Positions 53,501-62,703 of a stretch of 64,000 nt of DNA are shown piece by piece. Below the pieces are notes generated by a model. That model did no database searches, was not told the origin of the DNA, and worked only from the letters and a program-made list of their open reading frames with translations. Position 1 is the first letter of the stretch, and each line of letters begins with the position of its first letter. Made by a program: the position numbers and the translations under genes. This stretch comes from DATAWK01 sp036267255. GTDB taxonomy: Bacteria; Acidobacteriota; Terriglobia; Terriglobales; Acidobacteriaceae. The stretch spans positions 1-64,000 of the forward strand of contig DATAWK010000029.1 in NCBI GenBank assembly GCA_036267255.1, given 5' to 3'.

Positions 53501-54262
53501 ATGCAGTTTGTTATTGCGGTTTTTCGTGGAACGGTCCGTAGTGGGGCCTTGTTTGGGGTGTTGCTGGCTGCGCAGGGAAATTATCTATGGAGGCGCTGGC
53601 GTGCGCAGGCTCCGTTGACGCGCTCGCAACGCGTGGCCTGGATGCAGGTCTGGGTACGATGGGTGCTGCGTGTGTTTGGCGTTACCTACACTCTTGCCGG
53701 ACCGGTGCCTGCAGAGGGGCTGCTGGTCTCCAATCACCTGGGCTATCTGGATATCATGGTGCTGGCTGCCGCACACCCGAGTGTTTTTGTTTCCAAAATA
53801 GAGGTTCGCCGCTGGCCGCTGTTCGGCTGGCTGGCGCAATGTGGTGGAACGATCTTTGTGCAGAGGCGCACGCGCGACGATCTGCCTGCGGTGACGACGG
53901 CCATGGCGGAGGTGCTGCAGCAGGGGCAAACGGTGGTGCTGTTTCCAGAGGGAACCAGCTCGAATGGCGAAAAGATTCTGCCGTTTCACGCCGCGTTGTT
54001 TGAGGCAGCGGTGCAGGCCAAAGTGCCGGTGATGCCAGCGTATCTGCGCTACAACACTCCACAGGGATTGCCGGAGCCGCATGCGTATTATTGGGGAGAC
54101 GCGATTCTGCTGCCGCATATTGCGCAGCTGCTCGGGACGAAGCGCATTTGCGCCGAGGTGGTTTTTTCAGCGGAATCGAGAGTGTTTACCGACCGACATG
54201 CGGCGGCAACGTGGGCCAGAGGAGTGATCGAAGAGCTGCGAGCGGCGAGGGAATCTTCGTAG
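53501..54262 (+). CDS. olsA: 1-acyl-glycerol-3-phosphate acyltransferase-type (OlsA-like)
   Basis: 253 residues. The PlsC-type motifs are complete: NHLGYLD (H79-x4-D84) and FPEGTSS (148-154), with the hydrophobic N-terminal segment typical of the family. It follows olsB by 58 bp, so it is probably the O-acyltransferase that turns lyso-ornithine lipid into ornithine lipid, although PlsC activity alone would give the same motifs. ATG 53501 is used; GTG 53486 is possible. A terminator follows. Confidence 0.85.
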   Translation: MQFVIAVFRGTVRSGALFGVLLAAQGNYLWRRWRAQAPLTRSQRVAWMQVWVRWVLRVFGVTYTLAGPVPAEGLLVSNHLGYLDIMVLAAAHPSVFVSKIEVRRWPLFGWLAQCGGTIFVQRRTRDDLPAVTTAMAEVLQQGQTVVLFPEGTSSNGEKILPFHAALFEAAVQAKVPVMPAYLRYNTPQGLPEPHAYYWGDAILLPHIAQLLGTKRICAEVVFSAESRVFTDRHAAATWARGVIEELRAARESS

Positions 54263-54287
54263 CGCGATTCGAGTGGCGTACGGGCAC

Positions 54288-54319
54288 AAAAAGGCGCATG
54301 CCGAAGCATGCGCCTTTTT
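54288..54319. terminator. Bidirectional Rho-independent terminator
   Basis: A perfect 14-bp stem, AAAAAGGCGCATGC (54288-54301) with GCATGCGCCTTTTT (54306-54319) and a CGAA tetraloop. It ends olsA on the plus strand and, since the arms carry A- and T-runs, also the outer-membrane gene on the minus strand. Confidence 0.92.
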
Positions 54320-54337
54320 CCATCGCCGGAATTGCGG

Positions 54338-55036
54338 TTACCAACGGACCCCAAAGGTTACCGGAATGATCTGAGCGTTGTGGCCGGGAATCTGGCTCGC
54401 CGTCGTGTACATTTTGACGAAGCGGGCATCGGCAAAGAACTTCATCCGATTGTACGGGGAGAGACGGAAGGTGATTCCCGTACCAAGATCCACGACAGGC
54501 TGGTTGCTGGAGAAGTGGTAGACAACCGAGTTCTCGTAGCCCTCATAGCAGCCGTAGATGTAGCAATACTGGACCAAGATCGGCTGGGTAAAAGAAACCA
54601 CTTTACGCGAGAAACCGCCGCCGCCCGTGATGTAGCCGCCCAACTTGTTGCCGGTCCAATAGTTGTAGATGGGATTCGCGGTGAGCGTCCAGAAATGGTA
54701 GTAACCGCCGGGTTCGTCGACTTCGCTCAGGATGCTGTTCGGAATATTGTTGTGGTCGAAGTTGTACTCCAACATCATGCCGACCTTGTGATTGAGCATG
54801 TAGCCGCCGCCCAGCATAATGCCCCAGCCACTATTTACATTGGCAGCCGTGCCACCGGCAGCAGGGACAAAACCGCCGCCACCTTCAAAGGTCAAATGGC
54901 TGGTAATGCCATTGTCCGTTCCGGTGTAGTGCTGCGCAAAGGCTGGATGTGCCACGACGACAGCCAGCAGGCAAGCCAACCCTAAAAAAGCCATCCGCTG
55001 TGCTGCCTCAAAAAGTGACTTCCCGTGTTTTCTCAT
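54338..55036 (-). CDS. Outer-membrane beta-barrel protein
   Basis: 232 residues. A signal peptide (MAFLGLACLLAVVVAHPAFAQ) is followed by a beta-barrel of about eight to ten strands with Gly/aromatic alternation (GWGIMLGGGYMLNHKVGMMLEYNF, GGYYHFWTLTANPIYNYWTGNKLGGYITGGGGFS, FFADARFVKMYTT) and a terminal ...PVTFGVRW, the typical C-terminal aromatic of outer-membrane barrels. It resembles small OmpA/OmpW-like proteins. ATG 55036 with AGGAA about 11 nt upstream. Function unknown. Confidence 0.82.
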   Translation of the reverse strand: MRKHGKSLFEAAQRMAFLGLACLLAVVVAHPAFAQHYTGTDNGITSHLTFEGGGGFVPAAGGTAANVNSGWGIMLGGGYMLNHKVGMMLEYNFDHNNIPNSILSEVDEPGGYYHFWTLTANPIYNYWTGNKLGGYITGGGGFSRKVVSFTQPILVQYCYIYGCYEGYENSVVYHFSSNQPVVDLGTGITFRLSPYNRMKFFADARFVKMYTTASQIPGHNAQIIPVTFGVRW

Positions 55037-55358
55037 GGAGTTCAATTCCTCTCTACAGCCTGTCTACGATCGAGCGATGTCCTTTGTTTCCTAAGTGTAA
55101 TAAAAAATAGTGGGATGCCCATTCAGTAACTCAGGGATGCCCCTCTGCCCTGTCCCGTTCCGGCGATAGTACCGTCTGGGACGGTTGCTTCCCGTGACGT
55201 ACCAATACGTTAGACGCCAACCTGATTTTTTTGTTGCGCGGTGTTGTTGAAGGCATGAAGGGGGGAGTATGGCACTCCCCCCTCGTATTCCTACTTTGAA
55301 TTACGTCTGGGAGCCCGGCAACAGATTGCCTGCTGCGAAACTCCCAGCGCGAATCATG
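55037..55358. other. 322-bp intergenic region with a strong hairpin
   Basis: No coding frame is supported. AGGGGGGAGT (55259-55268) and ACTCCCCCCT (55274-55283) form a perfect 10-bp stem 76 bp after the RNase E/G stop. It is not followed by a good T-run on either strand, so it is at best a weak terminator or an RNA-stabilising stem. The part near 55037-55200 should hold the promoter of the outer-membrane gene. Confidence 0.5.
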
Positions 55359-58300
55359 CTAGTGAATATCGAATTGCTCAGGGTGGAGGCTGGGGTCACT
55401 TTTGACGATGATGGTCTTGCCGGAAAGTTCTTCCATCTCGCCCAGCCAACGGGCATTGCTGGATTTCAACTGTTTGACGACCTCCGGATGCACGCGGAGC
55501 ATGACGTCGCCCTTTTCCAGATGGCGGTGCATCTTGCGCAGCTCGATATAAATTTCATTGCAAACGGTCACAGGGCTTTTGACCATTCCGGTGCCAGTGC
55601 AGATGGTGCACTGGGTGGAAAGCGTGCGTTCGAGCGACTGCTTAACGCGTTTGCGGGTGATGGCCACCAGCCCGAAGTCATTGAATTGTAATACCTTCGA
55701 GGGTGCGCGATCATTGTGCAATTCGTCTTCAAGGGCCTGCATGACGCGATGCCGGTTCTTGCGTTCGTCCATGTCGATGAAGTCGATAACGATGATGCCA
55801 CCGAGGTCGCGCAGACGAATCTGGCGGACCATCTCCGGGATGGCGTCGAGGTTGGTCTTGAGGATGGTGTCCTCCAGGCGGGCCGTTTTGCCAACATATT
55901 TACCGGTATTGATGTCGATGGCAACCAAAGCTTCCGTCTGGTTGATGACGATGGAACCACCGGACTTGAGCCAGACTTTGGAGCGAAGAGCGGTGTTGAT
56001 CTCGTCCTGAATGCCGAATTGTTCAAAGAGCGGCGTCTCCTTGGTGTAAAGCTTGACGCGGCGCACCAGCGAAGGCTGGAAGCGCTGCAGGAAGCGGAGA
56101 ACACGCTCATAGTCGGCTTCAGTATCGACCCAGATGGTGGAGAAGTTCTCACTCACCTGATCGCGCAGAATGCGTTCCACGAGGCTGAGGTCATGGTAGA
56201 TGAGGGCCGGCGGCTTGGAAGCTTCGGAGCGGGAGCGAATATCGGCCCAGAGGCTGAGCAGGAAGCGGATATCGGCACGCAAATCTTCTTCACTGGCTGT
56301 TGCGGCAGCGGTGCGGACGATGAATCCGCCCCCCGCGTCGCCTTTTTCGCTGATGAGAATCCGCTTGAGACGCTGACGTTCTTCATCGGAGGAGATTTTG
56401 CGCGAGACGCCGACGTGATTCACCGTGGGCATGAAGACCAGGAAGCGGCCCGGCAACGCGATGTGGCTGGTGATGCGGGCTCCCTTGCGGGCGATCGGCT
56501 CCTTGGCAATCTGAACCAGAATCTCCTGCCCGGACTTCAACAGGTCGTTGATGGCGGGCATATTGGTGGTCTGTGCCGTGGCGCGACGACCCTGGCCTCC
56601 GGAGCCACCAGTGCGGCGGCGATTGTTCTGGCGTCCGCGACCGCGACCGGCGAAACGCTGCCGGGCTGGGCGAGCAGCGCCGTCCTGCTGGGTGCCCTCT
56701 TCGGACGATTCTTCCGCGACAGCATCGTCGTCGGACTCATCCGATTCCAAGGATTCGTCCGATGCAAAATCCTCTTCTTCGCTCAGGTCATCTTCTTCGT
56801 CGAGGTCGTCGGATTCTTCCAGGGTCTGCCCATTCTGCTCTTCGTTGAAGCGGGTGCGCTCCTCGATGTGAGCATCGCGCACCATATCGCTGATGAGACC
56901 GCTGTCCATCTGGACATCCAGGGTTTCCTCAACCAGTTCGTCGAACTCGTTATCCTCGAGCAGAGCATAGGAAGGCGAGAATTCGGCCTCATCTTCATCG
57001 ATCAGCTCTTCTTCCAGTACGCCGGTACCGGGTGCGAAGGCGCGGATCGAGGCGTCATTCGATTCTTCGTCGGATTCTTCTTCGTCTGTCGTCGCTTCGT
57101 CGCTGTCGGCTTCAGAGACTTCTATATCGGTCTCATTGGTTGCGAAGGAGGGTACGTGCGGCGCCGGTACCGAGACTTCTTCTTCGCGAGCGGAGGGAAC
57201 AGACTCTTCGTAAACCGAGGCTTTCGGCTCCGCAGCGAATTCTTCTACAACTGGAGATTCAGCGACGGGAACTGGAGATTTTGCGATTGGTTCGGGTTCG
57301 GCGACACCGCCGAGGCGATAGGCGCTGGGCGTGGCTGGATCGACCAGGTACGAGGCAGAAGCTGCGGTGGGTTCGTATTCGGCTGCGGGCGCGACTGGTT
57401 CCGGCGTGATCGCTTCGGGTTCGGCAATCGGGTGTTGCGCGATCCCGGATTCTGCTGGAGTAGCATTTTCGGCCACGGATTCGGATTCGATAGCAGGTTC
57501 GGCTATCTGGGAAATGGGCGCATGGGAAATGGGTGCTGCCTCTGTGTCCGCAGGTATCGGGGTTGCGGTTTGCTCTGCGATTTTTGCAGGCTTGCGGAGA
57601 CGCGAAATGGATTCGCCGGGAAGTTGCAGGCCACCGTCCCAGGACAGGGGTGCTTCTACGAGCGTGGAGGGCCGGGCTGTCGATGCCGCAGCCGCGGGCT
57701 GCCTGGACGCGGCAGGAGCGGATGCAGATGACGGAGTGGGTGCAGGTTCGTTTCCACGGCGATATTTTGAGAGTGATTCTCCGGGGAGAATCAGCGGGGC
57801 TGCGTTCGAAGGTGCGGCGTCCGATGTCCGGCGGTCAGAGAAACGCTGCCGGGAGGATTGCTCGGGAGCGCGAAGCTCCTGATTCCGCTCAGAATGGCTC
57901 TCTGAAGAGGTTTCCTCACTGGGAACACGTGTTTCTTCCGGGAGAATGACGGCCGGTGGTGCTGCCGCTGCACGATCACTATTTCGGTTATTGCCGCGGT
58001 CTGCTCCGCGATCATTGCCGCGACGGCGTCCACGGCGTCCTCGCCAGCGACGCACGCCGGAATCTTCCGAGCTGGCCGCATCGCCTTCGCTGGCGTTTTC
58101 TTCCGGCGAGGATGACTGGGCCTGATTCTGAATTTCGCCGCGGGTTCCGCCGCGAGATTCATTGCGGTTGCTGTTGCGGTTCTCGCTGCGGTCGTTGCGC
58201 GTGCCTTCCGGCTGTGGACCGCCTGGCGGCAAGGCGACATATTCTTCGCCGTCTTCACTTTCTTCAGCAAAATCGGTGACGTAGAGGAAGGCATCGCGTT

Positions 58301-58487
58301 CGAGGCCAACGTCGACGAAGGCCGATTGCATGCCGGGGAGGACGCGGGTGACGCGGCCTTTGTAAATGGAGCCAGCGAGGGTGTATTCGTTCTCGCGTTC
58401 GTAGTAGATTTCCGCCAAACGATCGTCTTCGACGAGTGCCAGCCGGGTTTCATGCGGGGTGCTGGAGATATAAATTTCTTTTGTCAT
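55359..58487 (-). CDS. Ribonuclease E/G family protein with large acidic insertion in the S1 domain
   Basis: 1042 residues. The family N terminus (MTKEIYISSTPHETRLALVEDDRLAEIYYERENEYTLAGSIYKGRVTRVLPGMQSAFVDVGLERDAFLYV) enters the S1 domain but at about residue 78 gives way to ~555 residues rich in E, D, A, P, R and S. The S1 sequence resumes near 640 (PAINDLLKSGQEILVQIAKEPIARKGARIT). The DNase I-like core has catalytic Asp residues in AIDINTG and IVIDFIDMDERKN, and the Zn-link CTIC precedes the small domain. It cleaves single-stranded RNA 5' ends in rRNA and mRNA maturation. ATG 58487; on the same strand as the mre/rod genes. Confidence 0.93.
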   Translation of the reverse strand: MTKEIYISSTPHETRLALVEDDRLAEIYYERENEYTLAGSIYKGRVTRVLPGMQSAFVDVGLERDAFLYVTDFAEESEDGEEYVALPPGGPQPEGTRNDRSENRNSNRNESRGGTRGEIQNQAQSSSPEENASEGDAASSEDSGVRRWRGRRGRRRGNDRGADRGNNRNSDRAAAAPPAVILPEETRVPSEETSSESHSERNQELRAPEQSSRQRFSDRRTSDAAPSNAAPLILPGESLSKYRRGNEPAPTPSSASAPAASRQPAAAASTARPSTLVEAPLSWDGGLQLPGESISRLRKPAKIAEQTATPIPADTEAAPISHAPISQIAEPAIESESVAENATPAESGIAQHPIAEPEAITPEPVAPAAEYEPTAASASYLVDPATPSAYRLGGVAEPEPIAKSPVPVAESPVVEEFAAEPKASVYEESVPSAREEEVSVPAPHVPSFATNETDIEVSEADSDEATTDEEESDEESNDASIRAFAPGTGVLEEELIDEDEAEFSPSYALLEDNEFDELVEETLDVQMDSGLISDMVRDAHIEERTRFNEEQNGQTLEESDDLDEEDDLSEEEDFASDESLESDESDDDAVAEESSEEGTQQDGAARPARQRFAGRGRGRQNNRRRTGGSGGQGRRATAQTTNMPAINDLLKSGQEILVQIAKEPIARKGARITSHIALPGRFLVFMPTVNHVGVSRKISSDEERQRLKRILISEKGDAGGGFIVRTAAATASEEDLRADIRFLLSLWADIRSRSEASKPPALIYHDLSLVERILRDQVSENFSTIWVDTEADYERVLRFLQRFQPSLVRRVKLYTKETPLFEQFGIQDEINTALRSKVWLKSGGSIVINQTEALVAIDINTGKYVGKTARLEDTILKTNLDAIPEMVRQIRLRDLGGIIVIDFIDMDERKNRHRVMQALEDELHNDRAPSKVLQFNDFGLVAITRKRVKQSLERTLSTQCTICTGTGMVKSPVTVCNEIYIELRKMHRHLEKGDVMLRVHPEVVKQLKSSNARWLGEMEELSGKTIIVKSDPSLHPEQFDIH

Positions 58488-58952
58488 GCTGCCTCATATC
58501 AACCGGACGCTCAAGGGCCTCCGGGGTGATGGTGAGACAGATTCCATCCGCTAGGAAGAAGCGGTCAAGACGGCGGCGGGACGATGGAGGTGCGGTTCAG
58601 CGGACGCTGCGGGCCAGATGCTTGCCGGGAGCCGTGGATACAAATTTCCCCTGAAACTGCGGGGTGGCGCGGAAAGCGAGCAATCCTGTCTGCGACGCCG
58701 GAGAACGAAATACTGGGAAATTGTGACCGCGACTGCCTCGTATGGAGGTGGGGCCGTTACCCTTTCCTGTATATGCATCTCCGCAAATCCTGCCCGGTCA
58801 ACATGGAAACTGCCTGACCAGGGAAAACTACTGCACCCGAATCCGGCGCCCAATGGCGCATTCAGGCGGGTGCCAAATCTTTAAAAATCCTTTACCGGCT
58901 GTACGCTTCTGGTACGGACGGCCAGCGAAACCTAATTTGCAAAACGGTACTT
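58488..58952. other. 465-bp intergenic region upstream of the RNase E/G gene
   Basis: No supportable gene. It contains the hairpin at 58833-58873 near the rodA end and, nearer to the ribonuclease, about 340 bp that probably form its promoter and leader. TTGACC and TATACA elements occur on the minus strand near 58801 and 58773, but with a spacing too long for a standard promoter. RNase E-type genes are often controlled through their 5' leader; no such signal can be proved here. Confidence 0.4.
58833..58873 (-). terminator. Long hairpin after rodA
   Basis: On the minus strand GCACCC, GAAT and GCGCC pair with GGCGC, ATTC and GGGTGC around an ATTG loop, with small internal loops between segments. 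It is followed by AGTAGTTTTCCC. It lies 80 bp past the rodA stop and probably ends the mre/rod operon, though the T-run is weak. Confidence 0.5.
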
Positions 58953-60044
58953 CTAATTCACAAAACGGCTCATGCGGATGTTCATTACGATGCCGAGTGC
59001 CAGAAACGTAAACAGCACCGATGAACCGCCATAACTCATAAGGGGCAGTGGGATACCGGTAACCGGCATCAAACCAATGACCATGCCCACATTGACCGCG
59101 ATCTGAAAGATCAGGACGGCCACAACCCCCATAACAATCAACGTGCCGGGAAGGTCAGCGGCAGTTTGAGCGTTTTGAATCAAACGCATCAATATTAAAA
59201 AGTATAGCAGCAGGACCAGGGCTGCGCCGACGAATCCGTGCTCTTCGCCAAAAGCGGCAAAGATGAAGTCCGTGTATGGGATAGGGAGAAAATCACCCTG
59301 GGTCTGCGTGCCTTTGGTCGCGCCCTTGCCCCAGATGCCTCCGTCGCCGACGGCGATGAGAGACTGGCGAATCTGGTAACCGCTGCCGCGCGGGTCGTTA
59401 TCGGGCTGGAGAAAGCTGGTGAGCCGCTGCTTCTGGTAGGGTTTCAACACCTTGTACCAGGCAGGGACGACGGCCAGTCCTGCGGCCAATACCAGAATGG
59501 CACTCTTCTTAAAGTTGATGCCGCCAAGGAACAGACCGCAGAGCAAAATAGGCGCGTAGGTGAGTGCAGTGCCGAGATCGGGCTGCTTGAGGACCAGCAG
59601 CATGGGCAGGCCGACCATGGCCATGGCTTTGAAGATGTCGCTCCAGGTGAGTTCTCTGCCGGCCAGGTTGCTGAAGTAACGTGCCACGGCAACGATCAGA
59701 ACGAGTTTGACCCACTCGGAAGGTTGAAAGTGGATGCTGCCAACCCGGATCCAGCGGCGGGCGCCCAGCACACGTTGCCCGACAAGCATGACGGTAATGA
59801 GCGCGACGATGCAGAAACCATAGGCCCAGTGCGCGATATCGAGCAGCAGGTGATAGTCGATGAGGGAAAGAAGAAACATGCAGACGAGGCCGCCCAGCAG
59901 CCAGAAGACCTGCTTCTCATCGAAATTGATAAATTTTGTGTGCAATGTGGCGCTGTAAATCTCCAGCACGCTGATGACCGAGAGCAGCAGCACGAAGGCC
60001 AGCAGCACCCAGTCAAAGTCGCGGAAGGAGATCAGTCGGCGCAT
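58953..60044 (-). CDS. rodA: Rod-shape-determining SEDS glycosyltransferase RodA
   Basis: 363 residues, about ten TM helices. This is the peptidoglycan polymerase of the elongasome. SEDS hallmarks are the N-terminal DFDWVLLAFVLLLSVISVLEIYSAT, KLVLIVAVARYFSN, QPDLGTALTYAPILLCGLFLGG and the C-terminal GIGIPLPLMSYGGSS-type block (GIPLPLMSYGGSSVLFTFLALGIVMNIRM). ATG 60044 is chosen; longer frames lie inside mrdA. It begins 17 bp after the PBP2 gene, its functional partner. Confidence 0.95.
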   Translation of the reverse strand: MRRLISFRDFDWVLLAFVLLLSVISVLEIYSATLHTKFINFDEKQVFWLLGGLVCMFLLSLIDYHLLLDIAHWAYGFCIVALITVMLVGQRVLGARRWIRVGSIHFQPSEWVKLVLIVAVARYFSNLAGRELTWSDIFKAMAMVGLPMLLVLKQPDLGTALTYAPILLCGLFLGGINFKKSAILVLAAGLAVVPAWYKVLKPYQKQRLTSFLQPDNDPRGSGYQIRQSLIAVGDGGIWGKGATKGTQTQGDFLPIPYTDFIFAAFGEEHGFVGAALVLLLYFLILMRLIQNAQTAADLPGTLIVMGVVAVLIFQIAVNVGMVIGLMPVTGIPLPLMSYGGSSVLFTFLALGIVMNIRMSRFVN

Positions 60045-60061
60045 GGGAGATGTGTTCTCTT

Positions 60062-62137
60062 TTATCGCATGGGATGCAAGGTTTTGGAAGCGCGTGGTGT
60101 CTGGCTGACGGGAAGCGCGAAGCGAGCTACGCGCAGAACAGTTCCGGGGCCATAAGGAATCTCTTTCGCACCGGGATACAGGATGGGGCTGCCTACGGCC
60201 GCGTTCCACACGCCTGCCATTTCGATGGGCTGCCCGGTTTTCGCCAGAGCTGCGGTGGTGTTGGCTGATGCAGGCGCTGCGGCGAGTTTGGTTTCCGGTT
60301 TGGGATGGAGATTGTTTGCAATGCGACGCTGCTTGTCGACATAGGCTTCGATCACCTGTGCGCCCAAGCGTGCACTCAGCGGACCTTCCCCACCATTCTG
60401 CCAGAGCACGACGACAGCAATCTCCGGGTTGCGGCGTGGAGTCACGCCGACAAACCAGGCGTTGGCACGCATATTTCCAGTAGCAGTTTTCATTACCGAG
60501 TGGCTTACCAATTGAGCTGTGCCTGTCTTGCCGGCAAAATCAATGCCAATCAGGTGGGAAGCCTGTGCCGTGCCACCGGGCAGCGTGGCCATGGCCATTC
60601 CATCGGTGATGGTTTGCCACGTATTGGCATCCATTGGCACCACTTTATTGCCCGAGCCGGGGAACTGCTCCTGGTAATACTCGCGATACTCGGGCGGAAT
60701 CTCGCTGGGGAAAACGACATGAGGGCGCTTAAATATGCCGCCGGAAGCGATGCCGGCAATGGCGCGGATGAGTTGGATAGGAGTGACCGCAACGGCTCCC
60801 TGGCCGATGCCGACGGAGATGGTTTCACCGGCAAACCATTTCTGGTGGTAGTTGCGCATCTTCCACTCCGTGGACGGCATGACGCCTGTGGCTTCGTCCG
60901 GCAGATCAATCCCGGTTTTCTGGCCGATGCCCACGGCATGCGCCCATTTGGCGATGGTATCGATGCCCAACTTTTGCGCGAGGGTATAGAAGTAGACATC
61001 GCAAGACCACGGAATTGCATGCAAGATATCCACGATTCCGTGAGCTCCGTGATGCTCGGAGATCCAGCAGGCGAAATATCGTCCATAGAAAGTTGCACCG
61101 CCGTGGCAGTCAACTTTCAAGGTCTGCGCGACATTTTCCTCCAGGCCAGCCAGAGCCATGATGATCTTGAAGGTCGAACCGGGAGCGAGCTGCGCCTGAA
61201 TGGCTTTATTGAGCAGTGGATGCTCGGGGTCGTTGAGTAGCTTGTTCCACTCGTCGCGATGGATGCGGATGGCAAAGTCATTGGGATCGAAGGTTGGATG
61301 ACTGACCATGGCCAGCACCTCGCCGGTGCGTGGGTCGAGGGCAATGATGGCGCCGCTGCGCGGGCCAAGTGCTTTTTCGGCAGCCTCCTGAATATCCAGA
61401 TCGATGGTCAGCTTCAGGGATTTGCCGGGAACCGGAGGTTCGGTGCCGAGAATTCCGAGTTCGCGGCCATGGCTGTCAACGATGACATCGCGCGAACCAT
61501 CCTGCCCGCGCAGGATGGGATCGTAGGATTCTTCAAGACCGGAGCGGCCGACAACATCGCCAGGCTGATAGAAGGCGTAACGCGGATCGTCGAGCATTTC
61601 CTCGGAGACTTCGCCAACGTAGCCGATGAGATGCGAAGCAAATCCGTTGCTGGGATAAAGGCGGCGCTGCTCTTCAATGATTTCCAGCTCGGGCAGCTCA
61701 TTGTTATGCGCGGCGATGAAGGCCAGTTCGTCCGGTGTGATGTCCTGTTTGAGCGGAATGGGCTGATATTTCGGCTGGTGACGGAAGTGATTGAGCGTGC
61801 TCTGCAACTGGTCGACATCCATGTGCAGGCCTTTGGCGATCAGGGGCAGATCGGCATTCAGGTCGTGTGCCTGTTCCGGCACCAGAAAGCAGGTGACGGA
61901 AGGGTAGTTGTCGACGATGAGGCGGCCATCGCGATCGAAGATTTTGCCGCGTGGAGCGAGGATGGGAACCTTGCGCACGCGATTGGCCTGCGCCAACGCG
62001 CGATAGTTCTGTGCGCCCAGCACCTGCAGACGCCAAAGACCCGAGAGCAGCACGACAAGAATAAGCGCAATGATGTACTGGATTGCGGTGAGCTTGATGG
62101 CCGGTATTTTTTCATCGGTGTTTCGGGAGGGTGACAT
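60062..62137 (-). CDS. mrdA: Penicillin-binding protein 2 (elongasome transpeptidase)
   Basis: 691 residues. N-terminal TM (AIQYIIALILVVLLSGLWRLQVLG), a PBP dimerisation domain, and a transpeptidase domain with S321-TFK, the SxN-position motif S378-C-D380 and K537-TGT. PBP2 marks include APRGKIFDRDGRLIVDN and the Asp/Gly-rich GRSGLEESYDPILRG. It crosslinks peptidoglycan during side-wall elongation together with RodA, MreC and MreD. A C-terminal ~80-residue extension rich in Ala and Pro follows the catalytic domain. Gene order mreC-mreD-mrdA-rodA is the classical one. Confidence 0.96.
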   Translation of the reverse strand: MSPSRNTDEKIPAIKLTAIQYIIALILVVLLSGLWRLQVLGAQNYRALAQANRVRKVPILAPRGKIFDRDGRLIVDNYPSVTCFLVPEQAHDLNADLPLIAKGLHMDVDQLQSTLNHFRHQPKYQPIPLKQDITPDELAFIAAHNNELPELEIIEEQRRLYPSNGFASHLIGYVGEVSEEMLDDPRYAFYQPGDVVGRSGLEESYDPILRGQDGSRDVIVDSHGRELGILGTEPPVPGKSLKLTIDLDIQEAAEKALGPRSGAIIALDPRTGEVLAMVSHPTFDPNDFAIRIHRDEWNKLLNDPEHPLLNKAIQAQLAPGSTFKIIMALAGLEENVAQTLKVDCHGGATFYGRYFACWISEHHGAHGIVDILHAIPWSCDVYFYTLAQKLGIDTIAKWAHAVGIGQKTGIDLPDEATGVMPSTEWKMRNYHQKWFAGETISVGIGQGAVAVTPIQLIRAIAGIASGGIFKRPHVVFPSEIPPEYREYYQEQFPGSGNKVVPMDANTWQTITDGMAMATLPGGTAQASHLIGIDFAGKTGTAQLVSHSVMKTATGNMRANAWFVGVTPRRNPEIAVVVLWQNGGEGPLSARLGAQVIEAYVDKQRRIANNLHPKPETKLAAAPASANTTAALAKTGQPIEMAGVWNAAVGSPILYPGAKEIPYGPGTVLRVARFALPVSQTPRASKTLHPMR

Positions 62138-62178
62138 AACAGCTGCGTTTCTTCTTAGGATACTCCGCTTTTGGCGGG

Positions 62179-62700
62179 TTATTCCCGCTGTCGCAAGCGA
62201 TCCAGCAACGTAAAGAGGATGATGCCGACGAGGGCATTCACGACGGCGCGGATCAGCTCATGCAGCCAGTACCAATCCTGCTGCAGGCCGAGAAGGCGGC
62301 GCACGATGAACAGATGGAGAATGCTGTCGAGCAAGGTGAAGACAAACAGCATGATGAGGCGCGTGCCGGGATTGTCCACATCGATGCGCATGCCGATCGA
62401 AGCTGAAAGGTAGCCGACAACGGCCTTGATGATGCCGTTGATGCCCAGCGGTAAATGGGTCAGCGCGTCTTGCGTGAGACCAATGGCGGTGCCAAGCAGC
62501 GTGCCGCTGATGGGATTGCGCCGCGCGACGGCAAAATAGACGGTCACGATAAGCGGCAGATCGAGTACGGCAAAGCGAGGAAAACGCAGCGGCAGGTAGG
62601 CCTGCGCAAAAATGGCAAGCAAAGGAACCAGAAACATGACCAGCAGAGGGAAGCGGTGCTTATCCAGTTCTTCGCGCGAATTGTTGCTGAGCAGGGCCAT
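62179..62700 (-). CDS. mreD: Rod-shape-determining protein MreD
   Basis: 173 residues, five or six hydrophobic helices (FPLLVMFLVPLLAIFAQAYLPL, FAVLDLPLIVTVYFAV, NPISGTLLGTAIGLTQDALTHLPLGINGIIKAVVGYLSASIGM, LIMLFVFTLLDSILHLFI and the C-terminal AVVNALVGIILFTLLD). The LGINGIIKAVVGYL block is the family mark. It is an inner-membrane elongasome subunit. ATG 62700 lies 3 bp after mreC and mrdA begins 41 bp after the stop. Confidence 0.92.
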   Translation of the reverse strand: MALLSNNSREELDKHRFPLLVMFLVPLLAIFAQAYLPLRFPRFAVLDLPLIVTVYFAVARRNPISGTLLGTAIGLTQDALTHLPLGINGIIKAVVGYLSASIGMRIDVDNPGTRLIMLFVFTLLDSILHLFIVRRLLGLQQDWYWLHELIRAVVNALVGIILFTLLDRLRQRE

Positions 62701-62703
62701 GGT

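Noticed and set aside
55716..57731. Very long (671-codon) plus-strand frame opposite the RNase E/G gene
   Set aside because: It is the antisense shadow of the Glu/Ser/Ala-rich insertion; its Phe/Gly/Arg-rich translation mirrors that composition, and the minus-strand frame holds the catalytic motifs.
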